A stretch of DNA of 30,988 bases from Turicibacter sp. (lineage in GTDB: Bacteria > Bacillota > Bacilli > MOL361 > Turicibacteraceae): positions 1-30,988 of the forward strand of contig JAUMTV010000023.1 in the NCBI GenBank assembly GCA_030531025.1, written 5' to 3'. The notes under the pieces are model-generated. The model made no database searches and had not been told where the DNA came from. It saw only the letters and a list, made by a program, of their open reading frames with translations. Below are positions 1 to 8,494 of the stretch, piece after piece (positions within the stretch are counted from its first letter, which is position 1; each line of letters starts with the position of its first letter). The position numbers were made by a program, and so were the translations under genes.

Positions 1-63
1 GGTGACCCCTGGACTATAGGATGCCTTAGTATTAAAGCGGCTTACCAACTAAGACTGATGTAG
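1..63 (+). other. possible 3' end of a gene cut by the window edge
   Basis: An open frame runs from base 1 to a TAG at 61-63 and encodes about 20 residues containing WTIGCLSIK. I recognise no family in so short a piece. A good terminator hairpin 100 bases further on (163-188) fits a plus-strand transcript entering from the left. This may also be non-coding. Confidence 0.2.
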
Positions 64-162
64 CATTATAAAATACATTTTTGTTTATATATAGATAGCT
101 AAATTTTTTCTAATTTTATTATTTATCACATTCAAAGCCCAACCTATAATAGATGATTGAAC

Positions 163-188
163 ACAACCTAGGATTCTAGGTTGTTTTT
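163..188 (+). terminator. Rho-independent terminator
   Basis: The 9-bp stem ACAACCTAG/CTAGGTTGT with a GATT loop is followed by TTTT. It would end a transcript entering from upstream of the window. From here to 646 I see no gene, only AT-rich DNA. Confidence 0.7.
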
Positions 189-506
189 ATGTGTCAAAAA
201 AGTTCTAGAAGCAGTTAAGGAATACATTAATGGAATTTAGTATTGAATAGATCAACGTATTAATAGTTAATACAGTGAATGATAAAACTAACTAATATTT
301 ATAGAGAGATTTGCTCATGTTTAGTTTATAAAAGAATCTTTAGTTTCTAGTAAAGGGAAGAGAAATCTTTATAATTTAATTTGATTCAACACCAGAATTG
401 GTTCTTGACAACAAGTTGATAAAAATAACTGAATAATAAATTGAGAATTTCAGTATTTTGTCATTACTTATGAATCGTCATTAAATTTAATTTCTTAGTT
501 GAACCA

Positions 507-585
507 AGTCAAGCACCATTTTTGGTGAAGACTCTTTAATTTAGAATGATTTTCTTTATTTGCTCTTCATATTTTTTTGTATAAT
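507..585 (+). promoter_or_regulatory. hairpin and putative promoter ahead of the two-component operon
   Basis: A small hairpin (AGTC..CACCA/TGGTG..GACT, 507-533) lies just before a perfect -10 TATAAT at 580-585. No good -35 is visible: TTGCTC at 560-565 is only 14 bases away, and TTTATT at 556-561 lies at 18. The absence of a consensus -35 would fit activation by a regulator, but that is inference. Confidence 0.35.
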
Positions 586-646
586 AGGAGAAGTATGTTT
601 TAAGTAAACTAAAAAGAGTCGGGTCTTTTAATAGAGGAGTTAGATT

Positions 647-1327
647 ATGTTTAAGATTTTGTTGATTGAAGATGAAGAAAGTGTGTTAGAGGTCTTTCGT
701 GCTTATCTTGAAAAAGCGGGTTATCAAGTCTTAACTGCGACAACAGCAGCTGAAGGATTACGATTATTTTACAAAAATGATATCCAACTTTTAATTTTAG
801 ATTTAATGTTACCTGATCGCAGTGGTGAATTGATCTGTAAGGAAATTCGTCAATCGAGTGATGTTTATATTTTTATGTTAACCGCAAAGGGAAGTTTAGA
901 GCATCGAATTGAAGGCTTAAACCTCGGAGCAGATGAGTATTTAGTCAAACCATTTAGTCCACGTGAGTTAGTCGCTCGTGTCAATGCTCTTTTTCGTCGC
1001 ATTGAAACGAAACCTTCTTTGATGCAAATCGATAAGCGCTTGAGTATCGATTTAGCCGGCCATCTTGTTAAAATTTATGAAAAAGAAATTCCGTTTACAA
1101 CGACTGAATTTCAGATATTAGCCTATTTAATTGAGAATAGAGGTCAAGTTTTATCTAGAGAACAACTTATTGAGCATACATTAGGGATTGATTTTGAAGG
1201 TTATGATCGCACGATTGATGTTCATATAAAAAATATTCGTAAGAAAATTGAAGTGGATACGAAGCAGCCAAAGTATATTTTAACGGTGATGAAAGTTAGC
1301 TATAAGTTTGTTGGTGAGAAGTTATGA
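647..1327 (+). CDS. OmpR/PhoB-family response regulator
   Basis: A DNA-binding response regulator of 226 residues. The receiver domain (about 1-118) has the acidic pair E8/D9, phospho-acceptor D52 in LILDLMLPD, T79 and K101 in the LVKPF motif. A winged-helix effector domain (about 128-224) has the usual recognition-helix region TIDVHIKNIRKKI. The start is set by AGAGGAG at 633-639. It overlaps the histidine kinase by four bases (ATGA), so the pair is translationally coupled and surely cognate. The next gene along is a membrane protein with metal-binding domains, so a metal or envelope signal is possible, but no operator is visible to prove it. The ligand and regulon are unknown. Confidence 0.93.
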   Translation: MFKILLIEDEESVLEVFRAYLEKAGYQVLTATTAAEGLRLFYKNDIQLLILDLMLPDRSGELICKEIRQSSDVYIFMLTAKGSLEHRIEGLNLGADEYLVKPFSPRELVARVNALFRRIETKPSLMQIDKRLSIDLAGHLVKIYEKEIPFTTTEFQILAYLIENRGQVLSREQLIEHTLGIDFEGYDRTIDVHIKNIRKKIEVDTKQPKYILTVMKVSYKFVGEKL

Positions 1328-2658
1328 CATTACAACGAAAATTAGGATACTTGCTCTTTAGTTGTGCCTTGTTGACAACGCTGCTCATCACCGTTTTTGT
1401 TAATCAAACTATTTCACATCAGTTTGAGCAGTATATGTATGACAATCAAGAAAAGCGAAATGAACGGTTAATGACTTATTTTGAAGATTATTATCAAAAA
1501 CATGGAACGTTTGATTCGAAAGCGGGAGCAGAACTTGCTCATGAAGCATATATGAATGATTATTGCCTCGTTTTGATGGATGCGAACTCTCGCATTATTT
1601 GGGGAATGAGCCCTGAAGAGATGGAATTAAAATCCGGAGAGGTTTATGAGGCTAAAACGTTTGAGCTAAAGGTGAATAATGAGCTTATTGGCTATTTAGA
1701 AATTGGACAACATACGCCACTGCTTTTATCACAAGAAGATGTCTCGTTTAAGCAGGCGATTAATCAAAGTATTATGATTAGTGCGATGATTACTATTATT
1801 GTTGTTGGAAGTGTCAGTCTGTTCATTTCTAAACCTTTATCTTCTCCTATAAAAAAAGTATCAGAGATGGCGCTTCGATTATCGCAAGGGAATTTTAAAG
1901 AGGAGGCCTTTAAGACCACAAAAATTAAAGAGCTCGATAGTTTGCAACTCAGTATGAATGGATTAGCGCAGACGTTAAGAGCGCATGAAGAAACACGAAA
2001 GCAACTTGTTTCAGATGTTTCTCATGAACTGCGAACACCATTACATGTGTTGCAAACCCAATTAGAAGCAATGATTGATGGGGTTTTAGTTGTGAATGAA
2101 GCAAGATTACAAATGTTATATGAAGAAGTGATTCGTTTTGGAAAATTAATTAGTAATTTAGAGGTTTTAAAACAGTTTGAGGCTAAAACCATGACAGTCG
2201 ATTTAAAGCCAATTAATTTGAAATCATTCATTATCAAACACCAGTCAGAGATTCAGACATTACTTCAACAAAAGGAAATTCAATTGAAGCTTAGTTTAGA
2301 GGACGCACACATATTAGGAGATGAGGATCAATTAAAGCAAGTTCTGATTAATTTAATAACAAATGCATATAAGTTTACCCCTGAATTTGGAGTCGTTCAT
2401 ATCACGTTAATAACAACCCATCATCAAGTGCAATTAAGTGTACATGATAATGGGATAGGAGTTGAAAAGGAGCACCTTTCTAAGCTATTTCATCGTTTTT
2501 ATCGAGTCGATCCTAGCCGTCATCAAACCGAAGGTAGCGGGATTGGACTGACGATTGTTAAACAAATCATCGACCTTCATCATGGGAAAATTGAGGTAAG
2601 CAGTCAAGTAGGAGTTGGAACGACTTTTATTATGACGTTTCCTCGACTTTCTTCATAA
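1324..2658 (+). CDS. membrane sensor histidine kinase
   Basis: A 444-residue sensor kinase, cognate to the regulator it overlaps. TM1 (about 9-27) and TM2 (about 150-169) bracket an extracellular sensor of about 120 residues. A HAMP linker (about 170-222) follows, then the dimerisation domain with phospho-acceptor H234 in SDVSHELRTPL. The HATPase domain shows an N-box (DQLKQVLINLITNAYKF), a G1 box (DNGIGV), an F box (LFHRFYRVD) and a G2 box (GSGIGLTIV). All catalytic parts look intact. The extracellular sensor has no recognised family and lacks an obvious Cys/His metal cluster, so a direct metal-sensing role is unproven. Confidence 0.93.
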   Translation: MTLQRKLGYLLFSCALLTTLLITVFVNQTISHQFEQYMYDNQEKRNERLMTYFEDYYQKHGTFDSKAGAELAHEAYMNDYCLVLMDANSRIIWGMSPEEMELKSGEVYEAKTFELKVNNELIGYLEIGQHTPLLLSQEDVSFKQAINQSIMISAMITIIVVGSVSLFISKPLSSPIKKVSEMALRLSQGNFKEEAFKTTKIKELDSLQLSMNGLAQTLRAHEETRKQLVSDVSHELRTPLHVLQTQLEAMIDGVLVVNEARLQMLYEEVIRFGKLISNLEVLKQFEAKTMTVDLKPINLKSFIIKHQSEIQTLLQQKEIQLKLSLEDAHILGDEDQLKQVLINLITNAYKFTPEFGVVHITLITTHHQVQLSVHDNGIGVEKEHLSKLFHRFYRVDPSRHQTEGSGIGLTIVKQIIDLHHGKIEVSSQVGVGTTFIMTFPRLSS

Positions 2659-2701
2659 CCTCTTTATATCTTTTTGATAGGATTAAAAAAGAGGTGATTA
2701 T

Positions 2702-3982
2702 ATGAAACAAATAGAATTACATATTGATGGGATGCACTGTCTATCTTGTGCTCAGTTAATTGAGGAGTGTTTAAAAGATCAAGTTGGGGTATTAAAAGCT
2801 CGTGTGAATTATAAACAAAAGACATTAAAATTAAAATATGATGAGAAAGTCACTCATTTAGAGGAACTTAAACAGGTGATAGCTCAACAAGATTATCAAC
2901 TGATGACAAAAGAAGAACAAAAACAAAATAAAATTCAAGTCATTTGGGCGATTGCACTCGTATTGCTTTCCTATTATTTAATTGAGCGGCTATTACCTGA
3001 TTTTAGTGGGGTATTAGGATCAACACAAAAGGTTAGCCTCATTTTATTATTTGTGATTGGTTTGACGACGTCCTTTCATTGTGTCAGTATGTGTGGTGGG
3101 ATGGCACTTTCGCAGCTCGTTCGACAAGGAAATAATGTTAAACGATCTTTTTTATATAATGTCGGGCGCGTGATTTCTTATACTTTATTAGGAGGGATGA
3201 TTGGAGCACTTGGTTCGTTTATGACAACGGATTTATCCATTCTAAAAGGATTGCCTATTTTATTAGGACTTGCGATGATGGTGATGGGAATATCAAAGCT
3301 TGGAATTGTACAACTAAATTTGATTACATTACCTAAACGAAGTTCTCAACAACTTGGTCGATGGAAGAAAAAAATGGGATCTGGTCATGGCCCACTGATT
3401 GTAGGGCTATTAAATGGCTTAATGCCATGTGGTCCGTTACAGTTAATGCAGTTATATGCACTTGGAACAGGAAGCTTTCTACAAGGTGCATTAGCAATGT
3501 TTTTCTTTAGTTTAGGAACCGTTCCATTAATGCTAGGAATGGGAATCTTTATGACGCGAATGTCGGCTTATGCTAAAACATTTGTTTTTAAAGTCGGTGG
3601 AGCATTAATTATTGTATTAGGATTAAATATGATGACAAGTGGGTTAGCCACATTAGGAATTAGAGCGGATCTCTCACTCGAAACTGCTAACCGAACAGAA
3701 GCAAACCTAATAAATGATAAACAAGTTGTTTCAGTCGATTTAGAGCGTCGCCAGTATAAAGACATTGTGGTTAAAAAAGGGATTCCAGTGGAGTTCGTTA
3801 TTGATGTTGAACCAGGTACATTAAATGGTTGTAATCATAGTGTCATTATTCCTGAATTCGGCATTCAAAAGAACTTAGAAATTGGAAGTAATATCATCAC
3901 CTTTAGGCCAACAAAAACAGGGACATTCACTTATTCTTGTTGGATGGGGATGATTCGAAATAGTATTAAAGTCATTGAGTAA
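2702..3982 (+). CDS. HMA - SafE/DsbD-like membrane core - cupredoxin fusion protein
   Basis: A 426-residue protein with three parts. Residues 1-70 are a heavy-metal-associated domain with the GMHCLSC site (C13, C16). Residues about 80-320 form a polytopic SafE/UreH_2-type core related to DsbD/TauE, with HCVSMCGGM (C127, C131) and the NGLMPCGP motif (C243). Residues about 345-426 form an extracytoplasmic cupredoxin-like domain with candidate copper ligands C377, H379, C413, M415 and M417. The family is linked to copper handling and cupro-enzyme maturation, so moving copper from the cytosolic to the outer face is a reasonable inference. It starts 43 bases after the histidine kinase behind GAGGTG and is probably in the same operon. 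Direction and cargo are not proven. Confidence 0.82.
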   Translation: MKQIELHIDGMHCLSCAQLIEECLKDQVGVLKARVNYKQKTLKLKYDEKVTHLEELKQVIAQQDYQLMTKEEQKQNKIQVIWAIALVLLSYYLIERLLPDFSGVLGSTQKVSLILLFVIGLTTSFHCVSMCGGMALSQLVRQGNNVKRSFLYNVGRVISYTLLGGMIGALGSFMTTDLSILKGLPILLGLAMMVMGISKLGIVQLNLITLPKRSSQQLGRWKKKMGSGHGPLIVGLLNGLMPCGPLQLMQLYALGTGSFLQGALAMFFFSLGTVPLMLGMGIFMTRMSAYAKTFVFKVGGALIIVLGLNMMTSGLATLGIRADLSLETANRTEANLINDKQVVSVDLERRQYKDIVVKKGIPVEFVIDVEPGTLNGCNHSVIIPEFGIQKNLEIGSNIITFRPTKTGTFTYSCWMGMIRNSIKVIE

Positions 3983-4118
3983 ATGAAAGCTCGTTAGATT
4001 GATAGCCACTTTATAATAGATAGTTTAAATGCAAAACTGAAATGATAAAAGGAATTTTTATTATGAGCAGAATGTTTTAAAAATCAAGGATTATCAATTT
4101 TGATAAAGTTTAGACGAT

Positions 4119-4148
4119 AAAGACGGATGAATTCATCATCCGTCTTTT
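4119..4148 (+). terminator. bidirectional terminator
   Basis: The 10-bp stem AGACGGATGA/TCATCCGTCT with flanking A and T runs would end transcription from the copper-type operon on the plus strand. It can also end transcription of the minus-strand phosphatase pseudogene, whose ancestral stop codon lies in its 3' arm. Confidence 0.75.
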
Positions 4149-4703
4149 ACAGTTCAATTTCAGTTTTACACTCGAGGTTTAAGCCCTTAAATGCCATTTT
4201 ACTCATCTATGGCATTTTATCTTTAATGAGGCTAAAATCTTGATAGGAAAAAGTAGAATCATAATAATGTAAAATGGTACAAAGTACCGTACCGTGTGTC
4301 ACAATAACCATGGTGTCATTAGGATAGTTATTTAATAATTCATGGGTGCAACGATATTGCGCTGTTGAACTTCATATAAACACACTCCATTTGTTAGTTT
4401 GTAATTAAAATTGTTCCATTGTTGCTGCGTAAATAGATTGAAGTCTTCAATCCAGCTATCACTTACGGCTCGCTCACGAAAATCAGGAATAATGGTAATT
4501 GAAAGATCTTTTGAAGTAGCGAGTGGTTGTATCGTTTAAATGGCTCGCGTATAAGGGCTGCAAAAGCAACGAGAAATCTTAATGGGTTCTAAAAGCTTTA
4601 CAATTTGTTTGACAGCTTTGTGTCCTTCACTTGTAAGCGGGTGTGTTTCATCTTGCACGCCTAGATCAGGTTTAGCATGACGGATAAAATAAATAATATC
4701 CAT
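4147..4703 (-). pseudogene. histidine phosphatase (phosphoglycerate mutase-like) pseudogene
   Basis: The 5' part encodes MDIIYFIRHAKPD, the RHA phosphohistidine motif of the histidine phosphatase superfamily, then HPLTSEGHKA and CSPYTRAI. A TAA at 4536-4538 ends it where the family would continue (CAA to TAA would explain it). The same frame resumes (FRERAVSDSWIEDF) to about 4345. A frameshift near 4341-4362 then moves the frame to HELLNNYPNDTMVIVTHGTVLC, which holds the second catalytic histidine. A TAG at 4207-4209 interrupts the tail, which ends at the TAA at 4147-4149. The total of 557 bases is not a multiple of three. The ancestral start at 4703 has an AGGA box. At least three lesions make it non-functional. 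Confidence 0.88.
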
Positions 4704-4764
4704 AAATTTCCTCATGTTAATTGATACAAATAGTATAACAAAACCTTGTAACGAGGAGAAGAAG

Positions 4765-4804
4765 AAAACAGCTACTTGGTTAAATAAATCCAAGAAGCTG
4801 TTTT
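4765..4804 (-). terminator. terminator of the phosphodiesterase gene
   Basis: AAAACAGCT-A-CTTGG pairs with CCAAG-A-AGCTGTTTT, a 14-bp stem with one mismatch. On the minus strand it ends in TTTTCTTCTTC. It abuts the stop codon of the upstream phosphodiesterase gene. Confidence 0.7.
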
Positions 4805-6591
4805 CAGTCATTGAAAAAGAGATCTCCAATTAATGAAGCGTAACGATCATTAATGTGTGTGAGCTGATTTTGTAATAAAACAGGATCATCAGTGACGATT
4901 CCATCAACTTGCATGGCAATCATCGATTGCATGGTAGATTCTTTATTGACAGTCCAAGCATAGATTTGTTTTCCCGATCGATGAATCTGATCAATTAATG
5001 CAAAGGAAATAAAGGACGCCTCGATTGAATAATAGTCAACATCTTCAAGGTCTTGATAATCCCCATAAGCAAGAGCTGTAATATAAACGGTTTGAATACG
5101 AGGATTTATCATTTTTACTGCTTGTAAGACGCGATAATCCATGGCTCCGATGATACATTGCTTTTCCATTCCATATGTTTGAATGAGCTCTATGACTTGA
5201 TATGCTACATCAACTGGATGATCTTTCGCTTTAATCTCGATCATCAGAGTAATTTGTCCTTTACTTTTTTGAAGAATTTCTTCAAGTGTAGGGATGGGTT
5301 CGCCTAAAAATTCATCGGAGAACCAACTACCAGCTTCAAGTGTCTTTATTTGCTCAAAGGTAACGTCACTTACTTTGCCATTATAGCCTGTTGTTCGTTT
5401 CAGATTTGAATCATGCATTAAAATTAATTCACCATCTTTTGTTTGTTGGACATCAATTTCAGCCATATGAGCCCCACTTAAAATTGCATAATCTAAAGCA
5501 GATAACGTATTTTCAGGGGCGTTTACAGCTGATGCTCGATGAGCGATGATTTGAATTTCATCCGATAAATGTTTATTTTTACTATATAAATTATCGGGGC
5601 TAATTAACTCTCCAACAGATAACGATAGTAGCACGATTGAAACACTAATTAAAATAGGATGGCGTCTATTTGATTGACGATGAGTCAGTGGTCTTGAAAT
5701 ATAACTATAGGTTGATTGTGCGTAGAGTGTTGTAATAAAGGCACAGCTTCCAATGATCATAAAACTAGGGGCGATAATCGTTAATATATTTTTAATGGTG
5801 AATGAAGCATCGAAAAAAATCATGAGTGCCTTTGATGGTTGGGCTGTTAGTTTAGTTAAAATCGCCGCAACTAGAATAAAAGTCCCATAAATGAGCATAA
5901 ATATGATAGCTATCAATAAAGACCAACTAATTAGTAAAGGGATTAAATCACGTAAACAACCTTTGGTAAGCTGTAGACTTTCTTTGTAGGCTTGAGATAG
6001 CGACTGTTTCTTATAGATAAACAAAGGAAACGTAAAAATAAGACGAATAAAAACAAGCTCAATAATCAGAATGAACGCTAAATACATTGGATGTAAAGGC
6101 GCGCGTTGATAAATAAAATCAAATAAAAATTCTGTTATCGAAGCGCCATCTAAAAAGAACGTCTTAAATAAGAACGTTGTTGAGGGAATAAAGAAAATAA
6201 GTAGAACTAAAAGTAAAATATTTTTAGGTAAAAAAATTTTAAAAGATTGCCAAAGACTTTGCTTAATGAGGGAAAAGATAGAAGTGTATTGTTGGTAAAT
6301 CGCTGATTGATAATAAAGAAAAATGGTTTGGATTTCGAAAAAAAAGTAATAGCCTAGTATTAAAATCATACTCAATCCTAATGTTAATGTAGAAGGGGAG
6401 AAAATAAAATGATAAATGATAGAGGGGCTCAAATAAGTTAAATCTGCTTTTTGCATCATCGAAGTTAGAATTGAAAAAAACATCGGAATGATCACAATAA
6501 GTGCAAAGAGTTTATGAATGAGTTCGAATAAAAGGAGAGTTGGCCAATCCCATTTTAAGTAATCCAACGTTTGTTTTATGATATGCAGCAT
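4804..6591 (-). CDS. membrane-anchored glycerophosphodiester phosphodiesterase
   Basis: A 595-residue enzyme of the GDPD family with an N-terminal GPDPase_memb-type membrane domain. Residues 1-330 hold about eight hydrophobic segments, and a last one near 312-328 leads into the catalytic domain at 346-585. Family active-site residues are present: H351/R352 in IIAHRAS, E360/N361 in APENT, E378 and D380 in AEIDVQ, and H393 in LMHD. Members hydrolyse glycerophosphodiesters to glycerol 3-phosphate and an alcohol, often in lipid or lipoteichoic acid turnover. The catalytic domain should face outward or sit at the membrane. A strong AGGGAGGAG precedes the ATG. It is transcribed alone. Substrate is not predictable from sequence. 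Confidence 0.92.
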   Translation of the reverse strand: MLHIIKQTLDYLKWDWPTLLLFELIHKLFALIVIIPMFFSILTSMMQKADLTYLSPSIIYHFIFSPSTLTLGLSMILILGYYFFFEIQTIFLYYQSAIYQQYTSIFSLIKQSLWQSFKIFLPKNILLLVLLIFFIPSTTFLFKTFFLDGASITEFLFDFIYQRAPLHPMYLAFILIIELVFIRLIFTFPLFIYKKQSLSQAYKESLQLTKGCLRDLIPLLISWSLLIAIIFMLIYGTFILVAAILTKLTAQPSKALMIFFDASFTIKNILTIIAPSFMIIGSCAFITTLYAQSTYSYISRPLTHRQSNRRHPILISVSIVLLSLSVGELISPDNLYSKNKHLSDEIQIIAHRASAVNAPENTLSALDYAILSGAHMAEIDVQQTKDGELILMHDSNLKRTTGYNGKVSDVTFEQIKTLEAGSWFSDEFLGEPIPTLEEILQKSKGQITLMIEIKAKDHPVDVAYQVIELIQTYGMEKQCIIGAMDYRVLQAVKMINPRIQTVYITALAYGDYQDLEDVDYYSIEASFISFALIDQIHRSGKQIYAWTVNKESTMQSMIAMQVDGIVTDDPVLLQNQLTHINDRYASLIGDLFFND

Positions 6592-6906
6592 TCTAACTCC
6601 TCCCTCTAAGCGTAGTGATGCTTAATCATATGCAAAAAATGTGTCTTAGTTGCTTTGTAATAGAAAGAATTTGAAATGATTTAAGAAAGTGTCAAGATGA
6701 ATAATGCTAATTGAATGATTGAAACGATAGTTCGTGAAAAATTCACTTAATTATAGTATTGACACTAAAATACGTAATCATAAGCAAACCTTAGTAAATT
6801 TCTGTTTTTTATCGGAATATGTCGAAGATGAAATAAATTATTTTGATGGCATTTATGAAATCTTGTATAATTAAAGCTAGTTATAAAAAATAAGTGAGGG
6901 TTAAAT
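6592..6906. promoter_or_regulatory. divergent intergenic region with promoter for the 102-residue protein
   Basis: The plus-strand promoter is clear: TTGATG (6843-6848), a 17-bp spacer, then TATAAT (6866-6871), about 35 bases before the start codon. A TTGACA at 6759-6764 has no matching -10. I found no convincing promoter for the minus-strand phosphodiesterase gene, and no other feature in this gap. Confidence 0.75.
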
Positions 6907-7215
6907 ATGAAGACACGTTACTACACAAACTTTGAATTTTATTACGATGAAAATACGATGGATATTCCACAGCACATTTTAGAAAGTCAGGACCTATCAG
7001 ATGCAGCAAAAAATATTTATATTTACTTTATTTATCTCATCACAGAACAGGTAGAAGATATTTTAGGTGCTTTAAATCACATTGATGAAGCTAAAAAAGA
7101 CTTAGAAGTTGGTCTTCAAGAGCTTTTAAGCTGTGGGCTTATTAAGACCGAAGTGATTAAAAACGATGCGGGTGAAGAGGAACTTCATTACATTGTGACA
7201 AAGGAAATGAAATAG
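6907..7215 (+). CDS. small acidic protein, possible winged-helix fold
   Basis: A 102-residue soluble protein behind a clear promoter and a GTGAGGG ribosome site. The middle (about 29-80) reads as helices LSDAAKNIYIYFIYLI and IDEAKKDLEVGLQELLSCGLI followed by a hydrophilic strand-like segment. That resembles the winged-helix layout seen in DnaD-N or RepA-N type proteins, but I do not recognise a specific family. It is monocistronic with its own terminator. Function unknown. Confidence 0.7.
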   Translation: MKTRYYTNFEFYYDENTMDIPQHILESQDLSDAAKNIYIYFIYLITEQVEDILGALNHIDEAKKDLEVGLQELLSCGLIKTEVIKNDAGEEELHYIVTKEMK

Positions 7216-7261
7216 TAATCGATTAGTTTTTAATACTCTGATCGATAGATATCATCAAAAT

Positions 7262-7309
7262 TCGTAGAAACTACATGTAATATGTGAGTTAGTAACTACG
7301 AGTTTTTTT
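7262..7309 (+). terminator. terminator of the 102-residue gene
   Basis: The arms TCGTAG..AACTACATGT and ATGTGAGTTAGT..ACTACGA form an imperfect hairpin followed by seven T residues. Confidence 0.65.
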
Positions 7310-7488
7310 ATTTATGAGCCGTAAAAGTAAAGAAAAAATTTACAATGGAAACGAAAAAGATCGCTTTAAAATATGACTTTAAGACAAAAAATGAACCTTA
7401 TTTCCTACATTTTTATGTGATTAAAGGTGAAATTTTAAATTTGTGTACGTTTTCACATAGTTTCATTGAAGTTTTTTTCACAAAGTTA

Positions 7489-7517
7489 TTGTTAAAAAAT
7501 TCACAACGTGCTATAAT
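7489..7517 (+). promoter_or_regulatory. promoter of the 92-residue gene
   Basis: TTGTTA (7489-7494), a 17-bp spacer and TATAAT (7512-7517) form a good sigma-A-type promoter, about 44 bases before the next start codon. Confidence 0.75.
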
Positions 7518-7566
7518 AAACTCATCAAGGAAAGCAAAAATAAAAAAATGAGAGGGGTTTTCTAGC

Positions 7567-7845
7567 ATGAGAACAGAGAAAGAATTTATCAACTATATTA
7601 ATGAGTGTCCAACAACGGTTAAAATTAGAGGGAACCGTCAAAATATTATCTTATCTTGTGAAGATACAGAAGTGAAATTTCCAGTAGTTGATCAGATTTA
7701 TACACGCTTTGTGTGCTCTTTATCGCATGCGGAAATTTTATCTAAAGGACGTTTAGACACAATTACAAATGAAGGATTAACAGCGTTAGCTGAAGCAGCT
7801 ACAAATAAAAAAGCATCTAGTTTCGATTTAGTATTTCAAGCATAA
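7567..7845 (+). CDS. conserved-looking small protein of unknown function
   Basis: A 92-residue soluble protein with its own promoter and a GAGAGGGG ribosome site. It has no signal peptide or membrane segment. The N-terminal part has short strands (TVKIRGNRQNIILSCEDTEVKF) and the C-terminal part is helical (TNEGLTALAEAATNKK). I do not recognise the family. The good promoter, ribosome site and terminator argue it is a real, independently expressed gene. Confidence 0.7.
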   Translation: MRTEKEFINYINECPTTVKIRGNRQNIILSCEDTEVKFPVVDQIYTRFVCSLSHAEILSKGRLDTITNEGLTALAEAATNKKASSFDLVFQA

Positions 7846-7852
7846 ATATATA

Positions 7853-7894
7853 AGTCCAGATAAATTTTCTTCAAAGAATTTTTCTAACTGGACT
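7853..7894 (+). other. imperfect hairpin downstream of the 92-residue gene
   Basis: AGTCCAG (7853-7859) and CTGGACT (7888-7894) pair, and the interior TTCTT/AAGAA can extend the stem. No U-tract follows, so it is not a standard terminator. It could be an mRNA 3' structure. Confidence 0.4.
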
Positions 7895-7991
7895 ATAGAA
7901 TTCCTTAATCAGTCAATAACATTAATCATTTCCATTTATTATCTGGATTGTAGAGTACTTATCTGTTTCTATATAGATGAGGTTTTAATGA

Positions 7992-8023
7992 AAAATAGAG
8001 CTGAATTTCAGCTCTATTTTTTT
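7992..8023 (+). terminator. strong terminator
   Basis: The 12-bp stem AAAATAGAGCTG/CAGCTCTATTTT with an AATTT loop runs into a T tract. It closes the 92-residue transcription unit. Confidence 0.8.
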
Positions 8024-8119
8024 CTCTCATTTTGTTCGAAATTTAAGTGAAAAAACAATAAATGATTCAGTGAAAACGATTATTCAGGTTAAAAAAATTA
8101 AAAAAGATGAAAAAAACAC

Positions 8120-8148
8120 TTTACAAATTTAAAATTATTCGCTAAGAT
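8120..8148 (+). promoter_or_regulatory. promoter of the proS T-box transcript
   Basis: TTTACA (8120-8125), a 17-bp spacer and TAAGAT (8143-8148) place the start of transcription near 8155, just before the T-box leader. Confidence 0.7.
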
Positions 8149-8154
8149 TTAGAC

Positions 8155-8403
8155 AAATATTTGCGTTGAAGAGGAATAGTAGTGATTAACCTTTTTTGTA
8201 GAGAGAGAATGGTAGGTGAAAATTCTTAAAAAGGCATCATGAACCAGCCTTGGAGCACTGTACCGAACCGATTAGTAGGCTACAGCGGTTTATCTCGTTA
8301 TCGATAAGAAAGATGTGATAATAGAGCCATGGACTATTGTCATAATTAGGGTGGTACCGCCGTTTTTGGCCCCTTACATAGGGGAGCAAAACGGCGTTTT
8401 TTT
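8155..8403 (+). ncRNA. proline T-box riboswitch leader
   Basis: A T-box leader that senses uncharged tRNA. The stem I region includes AGTGA and an AGAGAGAGAA stretch. The specifier is CCA (8244-8246, a proline codon), set in the usual GAA-codon-GCCTTGGAG context. The T-box sequence AGGGTGGTACCGCC is at 8348-8361. Its TGGT (8352-8355) can pair with the ACCA end of tRNA-Pro. The terminator alternative is CGCCGTTTT (8358-8366) with AAAACGGCG (8388-8396), followed by seven T residues, and the T-box overlaps its 5' arm as expected. Uncharged tRNA-Pro would favour the antiterminator and turn on proS. Confidence 0.95.
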
Positions 8404-8494
8404 GTATACAGAAAATGTCGATTTGCTCCTCAACTTAGACATTGATCATCGTAAATGATCATCAACTATGAATAGATTGTAGGGAGTGACAGAT

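Noticed and set aside
2022..2237. A small minus-strand frame inside the first histidine kinase
   Set aside because: Antisense shadow of the kinase dimerisation domain with no start signals.
6759..6764. A perfect TTGACA as a promoter -35
   Set aside because: No -10 lies at 16-18 bases; the better promoter for the next gene is at 6843-6871.
7345..7551. A 68-residue open frame between the two small genes
   Set aside because: It has no ribosome site and overlaps the -35 and -10 of the downstream gene's promoter, so it is most likely chance.
7886..7905. A 20-base stretch matching 18 of 20 positions with bases 8-29 of the window (CTGGACTATAG..CCTTA)
   Set aside because: Two such imperfect 20-mers are expected about once by chance in 31 kb, and the flanks do not match.
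8486..8494. Upstream GTG as the proS start
   Set aside because: It lies inside the AGGGAG ribosome site of the ATG at 8495, so the ATG is the likely start.
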